Shown piece after piece: positions 35,542 to 47,671 of a stretch of DNA of 64,000 nt; position 1 is the stretch's first letter, and each line of letters starts with the position of its first letter. The notes beneath the pieces were generated by a model. The model worked only from the letters and a program-made list of their open reading frames with translations. It searched no databases and was not told the origin of the DNA. Location of the stretch: assembly GCF_002858865.1 (NCBI RefSeq), contig NZ_PJRR01000005.1, forward strand, positions 186,001 to 250,000. The letters run 5' to 3'. Both the position numbers and the translations under genes were made by a program. The DNA is from Caulobacter vibrioides (GTDB taxonomy: Bacteria > Pseudomonadota > Alphaproteobacteria > Caulobacterales > Caulobacteraceae).

Positions 35542-36696
35542 GTGGGCGTGAGTGAATTCCTGCCGGAAGATTGGAAAGCCGCGACCCTGCTGGGGCGCAT
35601 CGACTTTGGCGAAGGCCCGACGCCGGTGCTGGTGCGCGGCGGCCGCGTCGAGGACGTGTCGAAGATCGCCCCCACCGTCGCTGACCTGATGAACGCCTTC
35701 CAGCCCGGCGCGGCGATCCCGCGCGGCGAGGACAAGGGTCCGCTGGAAGCCCTCGACATCCGCCCCGTCTGGGAAGACCCGGACGGGGCCGCGCCGGTCA
35801 AGCTGTTGGCCCCCGTCGACCTGCAATGCCTGAAGGCCGCCGGCGTGACCTTCGCGGTCTCGACCCTGGAGCGGGTGATCGAGGAGCGCGCGCGCGGCGA
35901 CGCCGGCGAGGCGCTGAAGATCCGCACCCTGCTGGCCGAACGCATGGGCGGCGACCTCAAGAGCGTCGAGCCGGGCTCGCAGGGCGCCCAGCGCCTGAAG
36001 GACGCCCTGATCGCCGACGGCCTGTGGTCGCAGTATCTGGAAGTGGCCATCGGCCCCGACGCCGAGATCTTCACCAAGGGTCCGACCCTGTCCTCGATGG
36101 GCTGGGGCGACCAGGTCGGCGTCCGCAATGACAGCCACTGGAACAACCCCGAGCCGGAAGTCGTGCTGCTGTGCGACGGTTCGGGCCTGATCCGCGGCGC
36201 GGCGCTGGGCAACGACGTCAATCTGCGCGACTTCGAAGGCCGTTCGGCCCTGCTGCTCAGCAAGGCCAAGGACAACAACGCCAGCTGCGCCATCGGTCCG
36301 TTCTTCCGCCTGTTCGACGAGACCTTCGGCCTGGACGACGTCCGTTCGGCCGAGGTCGAGCTGAAGATCACCGGCCGCGACAATTTCGTGCTCGACGGCA
36401 AGTCGAACATGAGCCTGATCAGCCGCGACCCGGCCGTGCTGGCCGGCCAGGCCTATGGCAAGCAGCACCAGTATCCGGACGGCTTTGCTTTGTTCCTGGG
36501 CACCATGTTCGCCCCGATCCAGGACCGCGACACCCCCGGCCAGGGTTTCACCCACAAGGTCGGCGACCGCGTGCGTGTCTCGACGCCGAAGCTGGGCGTG
36601 CTCGAGAACGAAGTCACCACCTGCGACAAGGCCAAGCCGTGGACGTTCGGCATCTCGGCCCTGATCCGCAACCTGGCCGGCCGCGGCCTCCTCTAA
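35542..36696 (+). CDS. xylX: 2-keto-3-deoxy-D-xylonate dehydratase
   Basis: 384 residues. Dehydrates 2-keto-3-deoxy-xylonate to 2-oxoglutarate semialdehyde, the fourth step of the oxidative xylose pathway. It is a fumarylacetoacetate-hydrolase-fold enzyme with metal-binding residues in the C-terminal half. Start is the GTG at 35542 (MGVSEFLPED), with GGGGAG about nine bases upstream; the long upstream extension covers the promoter. First gene of xylXABCD, induced by xylose. Confidence 0.95.
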   Translation: MGVSEFLPEDWKAATLLGRIDFGEGPTPVLVRGGRVEDVSKIAPTVADLMNAFQPGAAIPRGEDKGPLEALDIRPVWEDPDGAAPVKLLAPVDLQCLKAAGVTFAVSTLERVIEERARGDAGEALKIRTLLAERMGGDLKSVEPGSQGAQRLKDALIADGLWSQYLEVAIGPDAEIFTKGPTLSSMGWGDQVGVRNDSHWNNPEPEVVLLCDGSGLIRGAALGNDVNLRDFEGRSALLLSKAKDNNASCAIGPFFRLFDETFGLDDVRSAEVELKITGRDNFVLDGKSNMSLISRDPAVLAGQAYGKQHQYPDGFALFLGTMFAPIQDRDTPGQGFTHKVGDRVRVSTPKLGVLENEVTTCDKAKPWTFGISALIRNLAGRGLL

Positions 36697-36712
36697 TCGA
36701 AAGCTTCCCGCG

Positions 36713-38149
36713 ATGACCGACACCCTGCGCCATTACATCGGCGGCGAACGCGTCGCGGCCGACGCCCCGGCCGAGAGCCTGAACCCGTCCAACACCAACG
36801 ACGTCGTCGCCAAGGTCCCGATGGGCGGCCAGGCCGAGGTCGACGCCGCCGTCGACGCCGCGCGCAAGGCCTTCCCGGCCTGGGCCGACGCCTCGCCGGA
36901 GGTCCGCTCGGACCTCTTGGACAAGGTCGGTTCGACCATCATCGCCCGCAGCGCCGACATCGGCCGCCTGCTGGCCCGCGAAGAGGGCAAGACCCTGGCG
37001 GAAGGCGTCGGCGAGACCGTCCGCGCCGGCCGCATCTTCAAGTACTTCGCCGGTGAAGCCCTGCGCCGTCACGGCCAGAACCTGGAAAGCACCCGTCCGG
37101 GCGTCGAGATCCAGACCTATCGTCAGGCCGTGGGCGTCTATGGCCTGATCACGCCCTGGAACTTCCCGATCGCCATCCCGGCCTGGAAGGCCGCCCCGGC
37201 CCTGGCCTTCGGCAACACCGTGGTGATCAAGCCGGCCGGCCCGACGCCCGCCACCGCCAACGTTCTGGCCGACATCATGGCCGAGTGCGGCGCCCCCGCC
37301 GGCGTGTTCAACATGCTGTTCGGTCGCGGCTCGATGGGCGATGCGCTGATCAAGCACAAGGACGTGGACGGGATCTCGTTCACCGGCTCGCAAGGCGTGG
37401 GCGCGCAGGTCGCCGCCGCCGCCGTGGCCCGTCAGGCCCGCGTGCAGCTGGAGATGGGCGGCAAGAACCCGCTGATCGTTCTGGACGACGCCGACCTGGA
37501 ACGCGCCGTCGCCATCGCCCTGGACGGCTCGTTCTTCGCCACCGGCCAGCGCTGCACCGCCAGCTCGCGCCTGATCGTCCAGGACGGGATTCACGACAAG
37601 TTCGTCGCCCTGCTGGCCGAAAAGGTCGCCGCCCTGCGCGTCGGCGACGCGCTGGACCCCAACACCCAGATCGGCCCGGCCGTCTCCGAAGACCAGATGG
37701 AGACTTCGTACCGCTATATCGACATCGCTGCGTCCGAAGGCGGCCGCGTGGTCACCGGCGGCGACCGCATCAAGCTCGACAATCCGGGCTGGTACGTGCG
37801 TCCGACCCTGATCGCCGACACCGAGGCCGGCATGCGGATCAACAACGAAGAGGTCTTCGGCCCCGTCGCCTCGACCATCCGGGTCAAGAGCTACGAAGAG
37901 GCCCTGGAGATCGCCAACGGCGTCGAGTTTGGCCTGTCGGCGGGCATCGCCACCACCTCGCTCAAGCACGCCCGCCACTTCCAGCGCTATGCGCGCGCGG
38001 GCATGACCATGGTCAATCTGGCCACGGCCGGCGTCGACTATCACGTGCCGTTCGGCGGCACCAAGAGCAGCTCGTACGGGGCCCGCGAGCAGGGCTTCGC
38101 GGCGGTCGAGTTCTTCACCCAGACCAAAACCTCCTACTCGTGGTCGTAA
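36713..38149 (+). CDS. xylA: 2-oxoglutarate semialdehyde dehydrogenase
   Basis: 478 residues of the aldehyde dehydrogenase superfamily. Oxidises the semialdehyde to 2-oxoglutarate, feeding the TCA cycle. The general base Glu is in LEMGGKNP and the nucleophile Cys in [32 protein letters not shown] is the NAD(P) region. 16 bases after xylX. The symbol follows Caulobacter usage and is unrelated to xylose isomerase. Confidence 0.95.
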   Translation: MTDTLRHYIGGERVAADAPAESLNPSNTNDVVAKVPMGGQAEVDAAVDAARKAFPAWADASPEVRSDLLDKVGSTIIARSADIGRLLAREEGKTLAEGVGETVRAGRIFKYFAGEALRRHGQNLESTRPGVEIQTYRQAVGVYGLITPWNFPIAIPAWKAAPALAFGNTVVIKPAGPTPATANVLADIMAECGAPAGVFNMLFGRGSMGDALIKHKDVDGISFTGSQGVGAQVAAAAVARQARVQLEMGGKNPLIVLDDADLERAVAIALDGSFFATGQRCTASSRLIVQDGIHDKFVALLAEKVAALRVGDALDPNTQIGPAVSEDQMETSYRYIDIAASEGGRVVTGGDRIKLDNPGWYVRPTLIADTEAGMRINNEEVFGPVASTIRVKSYEEALEIANGVEFGLSAGIATTSLKHARHFQRYARAGMTMVNLATAGVDYHVPFGGTKSSSYGAREQGFAAVEFFTQTKTSYSWS

Positions 38150-38154
38150 GCAGC

Positions 38155-38901
38155 ATGTCCTCAGCCATCTATCCCAGCCTGAAGGGCAAGCGCGTCGTCA
38201 TCACCGGCGGCGGCTCGGGCATTGGGGCCGGCCTCACCGCCGGCTTCGCCCGTCAGGGCGCCGAGGTGATCTTCCTCGACATCGTCGACGAAGACTCCAG
38301 GGCCCTGGAAGCCGAGCTGGCCGGCTCGCCGATCCCGCCGGTCTACAAGCGCTGCGACCTGATGAACCTCGACTCGATCAAGGCCACCTTCGCCGAGATC
38401 GGCGACATCGACGTGCTGGTCAACAACGCCGGCAATGACGACCGCCACAGCCTGGGCGACGTGACCGGCGCCTATTGGGACGAGCGGATCAACGTCAACC
38501 TGCGCCACATGCTGTTCTGCACCCAGGCCGTCGCGCCGGGCATGAAAAAGCGCGGCGGCGGCGCGGTGATCAACTTCGGTTCGATCAGCTGGCACCTGGG
38601 GCTGGAGGACCTTGTCCTCTACGAAACAGCCAAGGCCGGCATCGAGGGCATGACCCGCGCCCTGGCCCGGGAGCTGGGTCCCGACGACATCCGCGTCACC
38701 TGCGTGGTGCCGGGCAACGTCAAGACCAAGCGCCAGGAGAAGTGGTACACGCCCGAAGGCGAGGCCCAGATCGTGGCGGCCCAATGCCTGAAGGGCCGCA
38801 TCGTCCCGGAGAACGTCGCCGCGCTGGTGCTGTTCCTGGCCTCGGACGACGCCTCGCTGTGCACCGGCCACGAATACTGGATCGACGCCGGCTGGCGTTG
38901 A
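38155..38901 (+). CDS. xylB: D-xylose 1-dehydrogenase (NAD+)
   Basis: 248 residues, short-chain dehydrogenase. First step: D-xylose to xylonolactone. Cofactor motif ITGGGSGIGAGLT, NNAGNDD, and the catalytic Ser, Tyr and Lys in FGSISWHLGLED and LVLYETAKAG. The Asp after strand 2 (FLDIVD) favours NAD+. Five bases after xylA. Confidence 0.96.
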   Translation: MSSAIYPSLKGKRVVITGGGSGIGAGLTAGFARQGAEVIFLDIVDEDSRALEAELAGSPIPPVYKRCDLMNLDSIKATFAEIGDIDVLVNNAGNDDRHSLGDVTGAYWDERINVNLRHMLFCTQAVAPGMKKRGGGAVINFGSISWHLGLEDLVLYETAKAGIEGMTRALARELGPDDIRVTCVVPGNVKTKRQEKWYTPEGEAQIVAAQCLKGRIVPENVAALVLFLASDDASLCTGHEYWIDAGWR

Positions 38902-38912
38902 CCTAAGAAAAC

Positions 38913-41663
<2,751 letters not shown>

Positions 41664-41667
41664 TGCG

Positions 41668-41703
41668 AAGGGCCTTCGGAGCGATCCGGAGGCCCTTTTC
41701 TTT
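41668..41703 (+). terminator. Terminator of xylXABCD
   Basis: AAGGGCCTTCGGA and TCCGGAGGCCCTT pair around GCGA and lead into TTTTCTTT, five bases after the xylD stop. Confidence 0.9.
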
Positions 41704-41800
41704 GCGCCCCCCGGATCGCCCGCCCCCGCTTCACAACACCCAGCCGAATCGCATCTTCTCCGTCGCCAAACGCTGAAATGCGACGGGGCTGGGGGGCGCC

Positions 41801-42379
41801 ATGGAACTCAAGGAATACTTTCTGGGCCTGTTGGCCATCATCACCGGCCTGGCGATCACCGACATGATCCTGAGCGTGCACGGCCTGCTACGGCGCGTCA
41901 GCCGCGTACGATGGGATTGGCTGCCGCTCACAGCCGCCGCCCTGGTTTTCGTCGTCATCGTCCGCAGCTGGTGGATCGCCTGGGAGCCCGATTGGGTCAA
42001 CACGCCGATGTGGCAGTTCCTGTTGATCCTGATCCAGCTGACCTGCCTGTTCCTGGCCGCCAAGTCCGTGTTGCCGGACGACAGCGACGCCGAAGAGGTC
42101 GACCTGATGGCTCACTACTGGTCGCAGAACCGGTTCGTCTGGGCGTCCCTGATCGGCATGATCACGGCGTTCGCCGCCGCCTCGGTCTTCCTGCGCATCA
42201 ACGATCCGGCGAGCCTGTCGGCATGGTTCTGGACGTTCGGTTGGGAGCTGCCGGTCTACTGCTTGCCGCTGGTGGTCCTGATCCTCCTGCAGCGACCGAT
42301 CGTGCATCGCGCGCTGGTTCCCGCGCTCCTGCTCGCCTGGCTGGTCCTGAACGGTACGGACGTGATGCACTACAGCTAG
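41801..42379 (+). CDS. Hypothetical inner-membrane protein
   Basis: 192 residues, about five transmembrane helices (first LLAIITGLAITDMILSV, last ALVPALLLAWLVLNG). No family recognised. An acidic loop (DDSDAEEVDL) lies between helices 3 and 4. Shortly after the xyl terminator, so probably an independent gene. Confidence 0.75.
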   Translation: MELKEYFLGLLAIITGLAITDMILSVHGLLRRVSRVRWDWLPLTAAALVFVVIVRSWWIAWEPDWVNTPMWQFLLILIQLTCLFLAAKSVLPDDSDAEEVDLMAHYWSQNRFVWASLIGMITAFAAASVFLRINDPASLSAWFWTFGWELPVYCLPLVVLILLQRPIVHRALVPALLLAWLVLNGTDVMHYS

Positions 42380-42423
42380 GGCTCGGCGGCTCTGGTTAAC
42401 AACCCAACCCCGATCAACGAAGG

Positions 42424-42438
42424 TTTAGAAAGCGTTAA
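42424..42438. promoter_or_regulatory. Candidate CtrA box
   Basis: TTTA-N7-TTAA, seven of eight bases of the TTAA-N7-TTAA CtrA site, in an AT-rich stretch (42400-42500) upstream of the small gene at 42533. Confidence 0.4.
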
Positions 42439-42532
42439 GAGAAACGTTGCGAATTGTAAAATTCTTCCCTGGGTTGAAACCCATTTCGGGTGTATTGATG
42501 AGGTGTCGGGCCATTTATTGAGCGCGGACAGG

Positions 42533-42739
42533 ATGTTGTCAGTGAGCCGAGCCCTTGATCAACGACCGGAGTCGCCCAGCCTGGTGATCGCCACCACGAT
42601 CCTCCAGCTTGGCCTCGTTGTTGTGGTTTGGCTGGTGGCGCTGATCCCCGCCGCGCTGGCGGCGTTAACGATGCTGGCCGTGACATTGGCGCGCGGCGCG
42701 TTTCGCCGCTCGAAGATCCGCCGCGCCCCCGGCCACTGA
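42533..42739 (+). CDS. Small membrane protein (tentative)
   Basis: 68 residues with one or two hydrophobic segments (LVVVVWLVALIPAALAAL) and a basic C-terminus (RRSKIRRAPGH). No good ribosome site at the ATG; a GTG at 42503 is an alternative. Supported mainly by the AT-rich promoter-like stretch before it. Confidence 0.45.
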   Translation: MLSVSRALDQRPESPSLVIATTILQLGLVVVVWLVALIPAALAALTMLAVTLARGAFRRSKIRRAPGH

Positions 42740-42794
42740 GACCTTGGCGCGCCCAAGCGGCCCGGCCACTATGCGCACGACCGACGGAGGGCCC

Positions 42795-43202
42795 ATGCGC
42801 GACATCGACTGGCTGCTGACCGACGCCCATGCGCTGCGCGAACGCGGCGAGCTTGATCCGGCGCGGGCGCTCTATGACGAAGCCCTGGAAAAAGCCCGGG
42901 CGACGGGTGAGACCGAGGGCTTGGCCAAGGCCCTGCGCCATGTCTCGGACATGGACCGCGAGGCGGGCCGCCTTGAAGCCGCCCTCGCCGCCGCCGAGGA
43001 GGCCGCCACGCTCTATGGCGGGTTAGGACGCGAGCATCGCCTGGATCTCGCCAACGCCCTGCGGCTGACCGCCCTGGCCCTGGAAGCCCTGGGCCGCCCC
43101 GCCCTTCAGCCCTGGCGCGAGGCCGGCGATCTCTATGCCGAACTCGACATCGCCGCAGGGCTGGCCGAGGCGGAGCGGCATCTGGGGTTGGTTGGGGACT
43201 GA
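42795..43202 (+). CDS. TPR-like protein
   Basis: 135 residues from the ATG at 42795, with GGAGG upstream. Tetratricopeptide-like helix pairs: ALRERGELDPARALYDEALE, LRHVSDMDREAGRLEAALAA and LALEALGRPALQPWREAGDL. Such arrays bind partner proteins. Partner and role unknown. Confidence 0.75.
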   Translation: MRDIDWLLTDAHALRERGELDPARALYDEALEKARATGETEGLAKALRHVSDMDREAGRLEAALAAAEEAATLYGGLGREHRLDLANALRLTALALEALGRPALQPWREAGDLYAELDIAAGLAEAERHLGLVGD

Positions 43203-43240
43203 AGGACGCCGTCAGCCGGCCGGGCGAGTGGTGAGCGTAG

Positions 43241-43379
43241 AAGCGCCCCCTCCGTCTCGCTGCGTATCCGCAGCGATCCACCTCCCCCGCGTCGCGGGGC
43301 AGGAGGGGAGCGGCATCCTCCTCACCCGTAAAACGGGGGAGGTGGCGCGCGGCGCAGCCGCGTGACGGAGGGGGCGCTC
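43241..43379. repeat. Dispersed palindromic repeat (family B)
   Basis: Opens GCGCCCCCTCCGTC and closes GACGGAGGGGGCGC, with an inner GATCCACCTCCCCCGC arm. Second copy of the unit at 1320-1437. Confidence 0.75.
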
Positions 43380-43423
43380 AGACGCCCATGAAAGCCCGCG
43401 CGACTACCCATCTCAAAACCCGT

Positions 43424-43467
43424 ATCATCCCGGCTCTACGCGCTGCGCGCTACGGCCGGGATGACAC
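43424..43467. repeat. Short family A repeat
   Basis: TATCATCCCGGCTCTACGC and ACGGCCGGGATGACAC, an outer-arm-only copy just past the receptor gene's stop. Confidence 0.65.
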
Positions 43468-43483
43468 GGCTTGGAGCCTCCCC

Positions 43484-45697
43484 CTAGTTCGGCCCGCCCG
43501 TGCTGAAGTCGAACTGCTCCGGACGCGGCCTGCCGCCGCCGAAGGCGTAGCTGAAGCCGATGAACGCGGTGCGGACATTGACCTTGGTCTCGTTGCGGTC
43601 GCGCAGGCGCGCGGCGTTGGTGACCCCGGCGATCTTGAAGCTGTCGACCACGTCATTGACCGTCACGACGAAGTTGAGCTTGTCGTTGACCTTGCGGCGA
43701 TAGCCCAGATTGATCATCTGGACCGGCTCGCGATAGCCCTGCGGCGTGATGCGCCGGCCCGAGGTGAAGGCGTTGACCTGGAAGAAGTCCTTCGGGGTGG
43801 CCTGATAGTTCACATTGGCCCGGCCCGACAGGGCGGTGTCCGAGCGCTTGCCGGTGAAGCCGAGGCTGGCCGCGTCGATCTCGTTCCAGAACGCCTGACC
43901 GCTGACATTGTAGGTCAGCTTGGGCGTCAGGCGGCCCACCACCACGAACTCCAGGCCGCCGTTGCGGCTCTTGGCCAGGTTCTCGCGGGTGGTCAGGAAC
44001 ACACCGCCGCCCAGGTCCTTGACCACGTCGGTCACGCCGTCGCGGGTGTCGCGATAGAAGGCGGTGGCCAGATAGGTCGTCGGACCCTTGCGGTACTGCC
44101 AGCCCAGCTCGAACGAGTCGGTGACCTGCGGCTTCAGGTCCGGATTGCCGGCCCGGAAGTTATAGGGGTCCTGGTAGATCGGATAAGGGTTCAGGTCCTG
44201 CGGGCCGGGGCGCGCCACCCGGCGGCTGAAGCCCGCGCTCAGGCTGTTGGCGTCGTTGAGACGGTAGCCGGCGTTCAGCGTCGGATAGAGCCGCAGATAG
44301 TCGTTCGAGCCCTTCTGGCCCGTGGTGATCTGGTCGGTGCGGATCTCGACCTGCTCGGCGCGCAGACCGGTCTGGACCGTCAGGTCGCCGAACGGCCGCT
44401 CATAGGTGACATAGGCCGCGAACACGTCCTGGTCATAGGCGAAGCGGTTGGTGCGGGCCGGGTCGATGCTCTGGCCACGCAGCGTCGCGCCCCGGGCGCC
44501 GTAGTTGTTGTAGTCGTTGTCGGCGCCCTCGAAATCCAGACCCGTCTTCAGCTTGGACTGGTTGGCCAGCGGCTTGGTGTAGTCCAGCTTCCAGTTGGCG
44601 CGCTTCTGCTCGGAGCCGAAGCTGAAGGCCTCATAGAAGTCCGAGGCGCCCGCCGAGTAGTCGGCGAAGGCGTCGCCCCCGCGCTTGAAGCGGGTGATCT
44701 CGTACTCGGCGCGCGAGGTCAGCTCGTGGCCGGCGCCGGTGAACTGGCGGCGATAGTCGCCGGCGATCGCCGAGTTGTCGCGGATCATCACGCCGGTGCT
44801 GTCACGCAGATAGGCCTGCTGGATGACGCCCGCGCCGTTACGCGACAGATAGGTCTCGCGGCCGTCACCCTCATAGTCCATGCCGCGATAGCGCAGCTCG
44901 GCCGACAGGCGGGTCTTCTTGTCGAGGTCGTAGTCGACGCCGGTGCGCAGCGACAGCGCCCCGCCCTTGTTCAGCACCTCGGCGGTCTGGTCGGCGTCCA
45001 GCACCGTCGCGCCGGTGGCGCTCAGCGACTGACGATCGACGATCGAGGTGACTTCCTGGCGGTCGTAGCGGTAGCTCGCATCGCCCGACAGCGTGACCTT
45101 GCCTTCGCGGCGCGTGGCGCTGATCCCGCCGTTGTAGCGGCCGTCGGTGCCGATATTGGCGCGCACCGTGCCCGTCACGCCGGGCTTCTGGGTCTTCTTG
45201 GTGATCAGGTTGATGACGCCGCCCGAGCCGTCGGGGCGGTAGGCGGCCGAGGGGTTGGTCATCACCTCGACGCGGTCGATCTGGTCGGCCGGCAGCTGCT
45301 GCAGCGCGTCGGCGCGGTTGTCGCCGTTGAACATGCCCGAGGGCTTGCCGTCGATCAGGATGGTCACGTTCGGATCGCCGCGCAGGCTGACATTGCCCTG
45401 CACGTCGACCTCGACCGAGGGGACGTTGCGCAGGGCGTCGCTTATCGAGCCGGTCTTGGCGCTCAGATCATTGGCGACGCTGTAGCTGCGGCGGTCGATG
45501 TCGGTGCGCATGGCCGTGGAATCGCTGCGGATCACCACGCCCTCGACGGCGGTCGGCGCATCCGAGGGCTTGGCCGGCGCGGCTTGGGCCGGGGCGGCCT
45601 GAGCAGGGGCGGTCTGGGCCGGGGCGGTTTGGGCCAGGCCCAGGGTCGGCGGAACGATCACCGCAGCGGCGGCCAGGAGGGCGAACTTCAGTCGCAA
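43484..45697 (-). CDS. TonB-dependent outer-membrane receptor
   Basis: 737 residues. Signal peptide (about 1-23), an Ala/Pro/Gln-rich linker, a plug domain (about 60-180; LRNVPSVEVDVQGNVSLRGD, VEVMTNPSAAYRPDGSGGVI) and a beta-barrel ending in aromatic SFAYGFGGG-like strands, though the extreme C-terminus is GPN rather than Phe. It imports a large or scarce ligand with TonB energy. Divergent from xylE with XylR-like sites between, so xylose or xylo-oligosaccharides are likely cargo. Confidence 0.88.
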   Translation of the reverse strand: MRLKFALLAAAAVIVPPTLGLAQTAPAQTAPAQAAPAQAAPAKPSDAPTAVEGVVIRSDSTAMRTDIDRRSYSVANDLSAKTGSISDALRNVPSVEVDVQGNVSLRGDPNVTILIDGKPSGMFNGDNRADALQQLPADQIDRVEVMTNPSAAYRPDGSGGVINLITKKTQKPGVTGTVRANIGTDGRYNGGISATRREGKVTLSGDASYRYDRQEVTSIVDRQSLSATGATVLDADQTAEVLNKGGALSLRTGVDYDLDKKTRLSAELRYRGMDYEGDGRETYLSRNGAGVIQQAYLRDSTGVMIRDNSAIAGDYRRQFTGAGHELTSRAEYEITRFKRGGDAFADYSAGASDFYEAFSFGSEQKRANWKLDYTKPLANQSKLKTGLDFEGADNDYNNYGARGATLRGQSIDPARTNRFAYDQDVFAAYVTYERPFGDLTVQTGLRAEQVEIRTDQITTGQKGSNDYLRLYPTLNAGYRLNDANSLSAGFSRRVARPGPQDLNPYPIYQDPYNFRAGNPDLKPQVTDSFELGWQYRKGPTTYLATAFYRDTRDGVTDVVKDLGGGVFLTTRENLAKSRNGGLEFVVVGRLTPKLTYNVSGQAFWNEIDAASLGFTGKRSDTALSGRANVNYQATPKDFFQVNAFTSGRRITPQGYREPVQMINLGYRRKVNDKLNFVVTVNDVVDSFKIAGVTNAARLRDRNETKVNVRTAFIGFSYAFGGGRPRPEQFDFSTGGPN

Positions 45698-45897
45698 GGG
45701 GAGACCTCAACTTCAAGTGTCGAGCGATACGCTGCGGACGTCCGCGCGGTCTCGACCCCCAGCCGTAAAGACGCTCCGACGCGCCGGGACAAATTTCTTT
45801 TCGGCAATGTTGCGGGTGAGGGACTCCAAGTGGCATTCGCGCCACAGGCGTATGCGCCCGCCTCGACACTCTTCCGTCGCGGAAACCGGCGCGTGTC

Positions 45898-45911
45898 TGC
45901 TATCGATACCG
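45898..45911. promoter_or_regulatory. Candidate XylR operator, receptor side
   Basis: TGCTATCGATACCG fits TGnTAnCGnTAnCA at all but the last base. It lies 200 bases upstream of the receptor gene on its side of the 366-base divergent region, which otherwise holds no gene. Confidence 0.5.
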
Positions 45912-45968
45912 CCGCAGGGTGAGTCCCGCGTGTCGGCGATGTGGTCGTCAGAACCACCGCTTGCGCGC

Positions 45969-45982
45969 TGATACCGGTAACA
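45969..45982. promoter_or_regulatory. Candidate XylR operator, xylE side
   Basis: TGATACCGGTAACA, a full match to TGnTAnCGnTAnCA, 82 bases before the xylE start. 71 bases from the site at 45898, so repressor bound at both could loop the DNA. Confidence 0.7.
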
Positions 45983-46063
45983 CTAATGTCGCCGGCAACC
46001 AAAGGTCCGACAAGGACCAGTAGGGCATCAACGGGCCGGTACGGCCCCATGGGGAGGACACCT

Positions 46064-47500
46064 GTGGCTTCAGTATCCAACGCCGGTCCCAGCGCCGGCA
46101 TGAGCGCGGACGGCGGGAAGGTCAACATGACCTTCGTCGCCGCGATCGTCGCCGTCGCCACGATCGGCGGCTTCATGTTCGGCTACGACAGCGGCGTCAT
46201 CAACGGCACGCAAGAGGGCCTGGAAAGCGCCTTCAATCTCAGCAAGCTGGGCACCGGCCTGAATGTCGGCGCCATCCTGATCGGCTGCGCCATCGGCGCC
46301 TTCGCCGCCGGCCGCCTGGCCGACGTCTGGGGCCGCCGCACAGTGATGATCATCTCGGCCCTGCTGTTCGTGGTCAGCGCCATCGGCACCGGCGCGGCCG
46401 AGAGCTCGATCGTGTTCATCATCTTCCGCCTGGTCGGCGGTCTGGGCGTCGGCGCCGCCAGCGTGCTGTGCCCGGTCTACATCTCGGAAGTGACGCCCGC
46501 GAACATCCGCGGCCGCCTGTCGTCCGTGCAGCAGATCATGATCATCACCGGCCTGACCGGCGCCTTCGTGGCCAACTACGCCCTGGCCCACACCGCCGGC
46601 AGCTCGACGGCCGAGTTCTGGCTGGGCCTGCCGGCCTGGCGCTGGATGTTCTGGATGCAGATCATTCCCGCCGGCGTGTTCTTCCTCTGCCTGCTGGGCA
46701 TTCCCGAAAGCCCCCGCTACCTGGTGGCCAAGGGCAAGGACGCCCAGGCCGAAGCGATCCTCTCGCGCCTGTTCGGCGCGGGCCAGGGCGCCAAGAAGGT
46801 CGAGGAAATCCGCGCCTCGCTGTCGGCCGATCACAAGCCGACATTCTCGGACCTTCTGGACCCGACGACCAAGAAGCTGCGCGTCATCCTGTGGGCGGGC
46901 CTCGTCCTGGCCGTGTTCCAGCAGCTGGTGGGCATCAACATCGTCTTCTACTACGGCTCGGTGCTGTGGCAGTCGGTGGGCTTCACCGAGGACGACAGCC
47001 TGAAGATCAACATCCTGTCGGGCACGCTGTCGATCCTGGCCTGTCTGCTGGCCATCGGCCTGATCGACAAGATCGGCCGCAAGCCGCTGCTGCTGATCGG
47101 TTCGGCCGGCATGGCCGTGACCCTGGGCGTGCTGACCTGGTGCTTCTCGACCGCAACCACGGTCAACGGCGCCCTGACCCTGGGCGACCAGGTCGGCCTG
47201 ACCGCCCTGATCGCGGCCAACCTCTATGTGATCTTCTTCAACCTCTCGTGGGGTCCGGTCATGTGGGTGATGCTGGGCGAGATGTTCCCCAACCAGATGC
47301 GCGGCTCGGCCCTGGCCGTCTGCGGCTTCGCCCAGTGGATCGCCAACTTCGCCATCTCGGTCAGCTTCCCGGCCCTGGCCGCGGCCAGCCTGCCGATGAC
47401 CTACGGCTTCTATGCGCTGAGCGCTGTCGTCTCGTTCTTCCTGGTCCAGAAGCTGGTCCACGAAACGCGCGGCAAGGAACTGGAAGCGATGCAGGGCTGA
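46064..47500 (+). CDS. xylE: D-xylose:H+ symporter, MFS sugar porter
   Basis: 478 residues, 12 transmembrane helices. Start is the GTG at 46064 with GGGGAGGA six bases upstream. Sugar-porter signatures: GFMFGYDSGVINGTQ, GRLADVWGRRT, the PESPRYLV segment, QQLVGINIVFYYGS and GEMFPNQMRG. Brings xylose across the inner membrane for XylB. It lies in the xylose region with an XylR-type site upstream. Confidence 0.93.
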   Translation: MASVSNAGPSAGMSADGGKVNMTFVAAIVAVATIGGFMFGYDSGVINGTQEGLESAFNLSKLGTGLNVGAILIGCAIGAFAAGRLADVWGRRTVMIISALLFVVSAIGTGAAESSIVFIIFRLVGGLGVGAASVLCPVYISEVTPANIRGRLSSVQQIMIITGLTGAFVANYALAHTAGSSTAEFWLGLPAWRWMFWMQIIPAGVFFLCLLGIPESPRYLVAKGKDAQAEAILSRLFGAGQGAKKVEEIRASLSADHKPTFSDLLDPTTKKLRVILWAGLVLAVFQQLVGINIVFYYGSVLWQSVGFTEDDSLKINILSGTLSILACLLAIGLIDKIGRKPLLLIGSAGMAVTLGVLTWCFSTATTVNGALTLGDQVGLTALIAANLYVIFFNLSWGPVMWVMLGEMFPNQMRGSALAVCGFAQWIANFAISVSFPALAAASLPMTYGFYALSAVVSFFLVQKLVHETRGKELEAMQG

Positions 47501-47544
47501 TGAAGCCAATCCTCCCCCTCGCGGGGGAGGATTTGGGAAAAGCC

Positions 47545-47582
47545 AAACGCCCGGGAGCCCTCGCTTCCGGGCGTTTTCTTTT
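47545..47582 (+). terminator. Terminator of xylE
   Basis: AAACGCCCGGGA pairs with TCCGGGCGTTTT and is followed by CTTTT, about 45 bases after the xylE stop. A smaller GC hairpin (CCTCCCCCTCGCGGGGGAGG) precedes it. Confidence 0.85.
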
Positions 47583-47618
47583 GCGCCCCGCAGCCATGAC
47601 ACCGGTAGACAAAACGCA

Positions 47619-47632
47619 TGTTACCGCTAGCT
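47619..47632. promoter_or_regulatory. Candidate XylR operator for the GH43 gene
   Basis: TGTTACCGCTAGCT matches TGnTAnCGnTAnCA except at the final base and lies 40 bases before the GH43 ATG. A weaker relative, TGACACCGGTAGAC, lies at 47597-47610. Confidence 0.55.
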
Positions 47633-47671
47633 TGGCGGCAACAAGACAAGTCTGCGTAAGGGAGGACCACC

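Noticed and set aside
34194..38149. Possible Entner-Doudoroff or isomerase-type xylose pathway from the names xylA and xylB
   Set aside because: The encoded proteins are an aldehyde dehydrogenase and a short-chain dehydrogenase, not xylose isomerase and xylulokinase. The pathway is oxidative.
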